Source of the DNA: Hansschlegelia plantiphila
GTDB taxonomy: Bacteria; Pseudomonadota; Alphaproteobacteria; Rhizobiales; Methylopilaceae
NCBI RefSeq assembly: GCF_027922265.1
Contig: NZ_BSFI01000002.1
Location: 62,001 to 126,000 of the forward strand
Reading direction: 5' to 3'
Length of the DNA stretch: 64,000 nucleotides
Below the pieces are notes generated by a model. It worked only from the letters and a program-made list of their open reading frames with translations, did no database searches and was not told where the DNA came from. Position numbers and translations under genes: made by a program. Of this stretch, positions 61,744 through 64,000 are shown piece after piece. Each line of letters starts with the position of its first letter. The stretch's first letter is position 1.

Positions 61744-62555
61744 GAGGCGAGCTCGCGGCGGATCTCCTCCGCGAGGTGGAAGGTCAGGCGCCGCCGCCAG
61801 TCAGGATGGCCGTGTATGTCGTCGTGATAGAGCGTGTCCGGGATCGCCCGTTCGATCGCCGCGCCCAGCGCCCCGCTCTCCGGAAGCGTTTCGAACACAA
61901 GCCGCACGGGGCGGACGGTCGCGGCGGTCACGGTCAGCGCGAAGCCGCCGTCCGGCGCCTTCAGCCCGATCAGCAGCGCGGCGGAGCGGCCGCCGGGGGT
62001 GAGCGAGGCCTGGCGGAAGGCGGAGCGGGACCGGAGGCCCGCGAGCGGCAGCTCGATCGAGCGCAGCAGCTCGCCGCGCGTCAGCACGTTGCGCCGGTCG
62101 CCGGTGACGAAATCGGCGGCGGCGACGCGACGCCCGGTCCCGTCCGGCGCCCAGATCACGCAGGTCCCGCCGAGCGCGGCGGCGAGCGCCGTCATCGGTC
62201 CCGCCGGCAGCGACAGGCAGAGGTTGCCGCCGACCGTCGCCATGTTCCAGATCTTGAACGAGCCGAGCAGCGCGTCGCAGCACTGGTCGATGAGCGCGCC
62301 CGCCGTCCAGTCGTCGGGACGGGGGAAGGCGTGAAGCTCGCGCAGCTTGCAGGTGGCCGCGACCCGAAGCGCGTCGCCGGTCAGTTCGAGCGGCGTCCAG
62401 CCGAAGCCGTCGAGGTCGATCAGCCTGACGAGGTCGAGCTGCGGCTCGGAGAACAACCAGGTGCCGCCGCCGAGCCAGCCGTCGCCGTCGCGCCACTCCG
62501 ACAAGGACGACGCGTCGGGGCGCGTGACGATCTCGGCGATGGTGTCGAGGTCCAA
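61740..62555 (-). CDS. FAD-binding subunit of the molybdenum hydroxylase
   Basis: A 271-residue medium subunit of the xanthine dehydrogenase family. It has WLGGGTWLFSEPQLDLVRLI near residue 27 (FAD loop GGGT), GSFKIWNMATVGGNLCLSLP near 100 with the conserved TVGGNL FAD-pyrophosphate motif, and a C-terminal CO-dehydrogenase flavoprotein domain. It overlaps the fused [2Fe-2S]-Mo subunit gene by GTGA. Electrons from substrate pass through the clusters to this FAD and on to NAD+ or another acceptor. Confidence 0.88.
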   Translation of the reverse strand: MDLDTIAEIVTRPDASSLSEWRDGDGWLGGGTWLFSEPQLDLVRLIDLDGFGWTPLELTGDALRVAATCKLRELHAFPRPDDWTAGALIDQCCDALLGSFKIWNMATVGGNLCLSLPAGPMTALAAALGGTCVIWAPDGTGRRVAAADFVTGDRRNVLTRGELLRSIELPLAGLRSRSAFRQASLTPGGRSAALLIGLKAPDGGFALTVTAATVRPVRLVFETLPESGALGAAIERAIPDTLYHDDIHGHPDWRRRLTFHLAEEIRRELAS

Positions 62556-62641
62556 GGACTGCTCCCCTCAAGCCGCGCGGCGGAGCTCCGCGGGCTTCGG
62601 CCTCGGGTGGCAATCAGCATGCCATGTCCCGCCGCCGCGCC

Positions 62642-63142
62642 TCAGTCCGCGGCGATCGTCGCGACGCTCCCGGGCGCGAACGCGATCTCCTCGAGGTTCG
62701 CCCCCGGCCCCTCCCGGTCGACGACGACAAAGTCCTGCGTCTCGGCCAGCGTCAGCACCGGGAAGTGCCAGGCGCCGGCGGCGTAGTTCACGCCCTGGTC
62801 GCCGCGGACGCGGAAGCAGCGCAGCGTCGCGAGGTCAGGCGCGCGCCCGCCTTCCGCCACCACCGCCAGCCAGTCGTGCGGCGACAGCGGGAAGAACGCC
62901 TGGCTTCCCAGGGGATGCCGCTCCAGCATGTCGATCGCGATCGGCGAGGGGCGGCGCGTCGCGCGGAAGATCGACAGGATCGCCCGGCCGCCGCCGGTCG
63001 CGACGTCGAGCGCGGCGAGATCGTGGAAGCGGCGCGCAAAGCCCTGGTTGATGGCGCGGGTCTCGGCGCCGTCGATCTCGATCACGTCGCCGAACGGCCC
63101 GAAGGCGGCCTTCGTCAGCGGCTCGGGCCGAAGGGTCCTCAC
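62642..63142 (-). CDS. allA: Ureidoglycolate lyase
   Basis: Splits ureidoglycolate to glyoxylate and urea, the last carbon-releasing step of allantoin breakdown. 166 residues beginning TLRPEPLTKAAFGPFGDVIE (usual PLTxEAFxPFGxVIE), then ISIFRATRRPSPIAIDMLER here as SIFRATRRP, HPLGSQAFFPLSPHDWLAVV and YAAGAWHFPVLTL with the metal/active-site His. GTG start at 63142 overlaps the allantoicase stop by GTGA. 86 bp separate it from the FAD-subunit gene downstream. Confidence 0.92.
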   Translation of the reverse strand: MRTLRPEPLTKAAFGPFGDVIEIDGAETRAINQGFARRFHDLAALDVATGGGRAILSIFRATRRPSPIAIDMLERHPLGSQAFFPLSPHDWLAVVAEGGRAPDLATLRCFRVRGDQGVNYAAGAWHFPVLTLAETQDFVVVDREGPGANLEEIAFAPGSVATIAAD

Positions 63143-64000
63143 ATGAGCGTTCCGAACAGGCGGAGCCGCGAGACGCCGCCGTCGGGGAAGATGTTGAAGC
63201 GGACGTGGCTGATCGGTCCGAGCTTCGCGACGTCTTCGCCGCCGAACATGTGGATGTGGTCGGCCTGCAGCTTCTTCGACGGCAGCAACTCCGGCCAGAA
63301 CATCGACTGGGTGATCAGCGACCCCCGCGCGCCGTGCTCGACGCGGGCCGCCTGGATCGAGCAGCTGTCGGGAAAGTTGCCCTTGAAATGCGCGGTGTCG
63401 ACCTCGATCCGCTCGACCGCGCCGGGGGAGGCCAGCGCGACGATGATCCAGTCATTGCCGGGCTCGCGCCGCCGCCGCGTCTCCCAGCCGTCGCCCATGT
63501 TGACGCCGCGGCCCTCCGACAGCAGGCGCAGAACCGCGCCGTAATGGGCGTCGTTGTAGGCGATGATCCGCCCGCCGTTCTTGGCCGCCGACAGCTCGAC
63601 CTCGCCGGCCCGCTCCTGCGCCGTCCACTCGCGGAACGGGATCCCGTGGACCCGCAGCCGCGCGATCCCGCCGTCCGGGAAGATCTGCAGCCTGAGCCAA
63701 TTGACGGGATCGTTCTCGGTCACCGCCTCATAGCGGTGGGCGTTCCCCTTCAGCGGCGTGGCGCGCACGAGCGGCCGCCAGCGCGCGCCCGCGTCCGCGT
63801 CCGGCGCCGTGTCGCTGTAGAGGCCCTCGATGGAGGCCGCCGGCGGATAGTTGCCGGTGAAATGCGAGGTGTCGATGTCGACGCCCTTCACCACGCCGGG
63901 CACGCCGAGACGGATCAGGCACCAGTCGTTGCCGCCGGAACGGCGACGCCTGGTCTCCCAGCCGTCCATCCACTTGCCGTTGGCGTCGAACTCGTCCGGC
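63139..64000 (-). CDS. alc: Allantoicase, N-terminus cut by window edge
   Basis: Hydrolyses allantoate to ureidoglycolate and urea, supplying the substrate of the next gene product. About 287 residues are visible, beginning PDEFDANGKWMDGWETRRRR and showing the two internal repeats of the family: GNDWCLIRLGVPGVVKGVDI with DTSHFTGNYPPAASIEG, and GNDWIIVALASPGAVERIEV with DTAHFKGNFPDSCSIQA, each ending with a FPDGGxxRLRxxG strand. The start lies beyond base 64000; allantoicases are about 330-340 residues, so roughly 45-50 are missing. Confidence 0.92.
   Translation of the reverse strand, partial: PDEFDANGKWMDGWETRRRRSGGNDWCLIRLGVPGVVKGVDIDTSHFTGNYPPAASIEGLYSDTAPDADAGARWRPLVRATPLKGNAHRYEAVTENDPVNWLRLQIFPDGGIARLRVHGIPFREWTAQERAGEVELSAAKNGGRIIAYNDAHYGAVLRLLSEGRGVNMGDGWETRRRREPGNDWIIVALASPGAVERIEVDTAHFKGNFPDSCSIQAARVEHGARGSLITQSMFWPELLPSKKLQADHIHMFGGEDVAKLGPISHVRFNIFPDGGVSRLRLFGTLM

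Overview
The window reads as one contiguous, GC-rich alphaproteobacterial chromosome segment, most likely from the Hyphomicrobiales (Rhizobiales). The evidence is the gene order zapA - 6S RNA-like region - 5-formyl-THF cyclo-ligase, a DUF4164 gene in front of zapA, the tkt-gap-pgk-fba block, an imelysin / multicopper oxidase / di-haem / DUF1513 iron locus, and interspersed palindromic repeats with CCGGCTTGACCGG or CCGGCCTTGAGCCGG cores. Genus-level placement is not attempted.

Region by region. 1-6.3 kb: central carbon block on the minus strand (transketolase, GAPDH, phosphoglycerate kinase, class I aldolase cut by the window edge), split between gap and pgk by an opposite-strand GSU2403-type nucleotidyltransferase gene. 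6.5-9.3 kb: DUF4164, ZapA, a 6S RNA candidate, folate cyclo-ligase and a YmdB-like phosphodiesterase. 9.4-22 kb: a FdhF/YdeP-type molybdoenzyme with a small winged-helix partner, YebC, a membrane histidine kinase, a UDG-family protein, an EF-hand / ECF sigma / anti-sigma / metal-sensor group, an amino-acid ABC transporter without its ATPase, MobA and Mrp. 22.3-28.7 kb: a secreted iron-handling operon. 28.8-30.8 kb: an orphan TRAP binding protein and trehalose-phosphatase.

31-35.3 kb holds five tightly packed genes of the Nit1C / MSMEG_0565-0570 nitrogen-starvation type, behind a near-ideal sigma-54 promoter. The nitrilase, the radical-SAM enzyme and the Sll0783-type protein usually found with them are not in the window. 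35.5-44.7 kb is a surface-glycan island with three LicD/fukutin-type transferases, a TagD-type cytidylyltransferase, a Stealth phosphotransferase, an FkbM methyltransferase, a secreted PLD-fold protein and an unrecognised protein; its middle is unusually AT-rich. 44.9-51.2 kb contains two tight operons that converge on a shared CTAG stop: three glycosyltransferases on the plus strand, and acyl-CoA dehydrogenase-like / PIG-L deacetylase / NodS-like methyltransferase / glycosyltransferase on the minus strand. I judge this the most likely undescribed biosynthetic system here.

51.4-57.3 kb is a polyamine uptake and oxidation locus (PotA-, PotB-, PotC- and PotD-like proteins, a PuuB-like oxidase and a PuuR-like XRE-cupin regulator), with two copies of one 18-bp palindrome upstream of its two transcription units. 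57.6-58.9 kb is a divergent SDR / ArsR pair with a perfect palindrome between them. 59-64 kb is purine and ureide catabolism: an unusual [2Fe-2S]-molybdenum fusion hydroxylase, its FAD subunit, ureidoglycolate lyase and a partial allantoicase. All functions are inferred from sequence motifs and context; no database search was possible.
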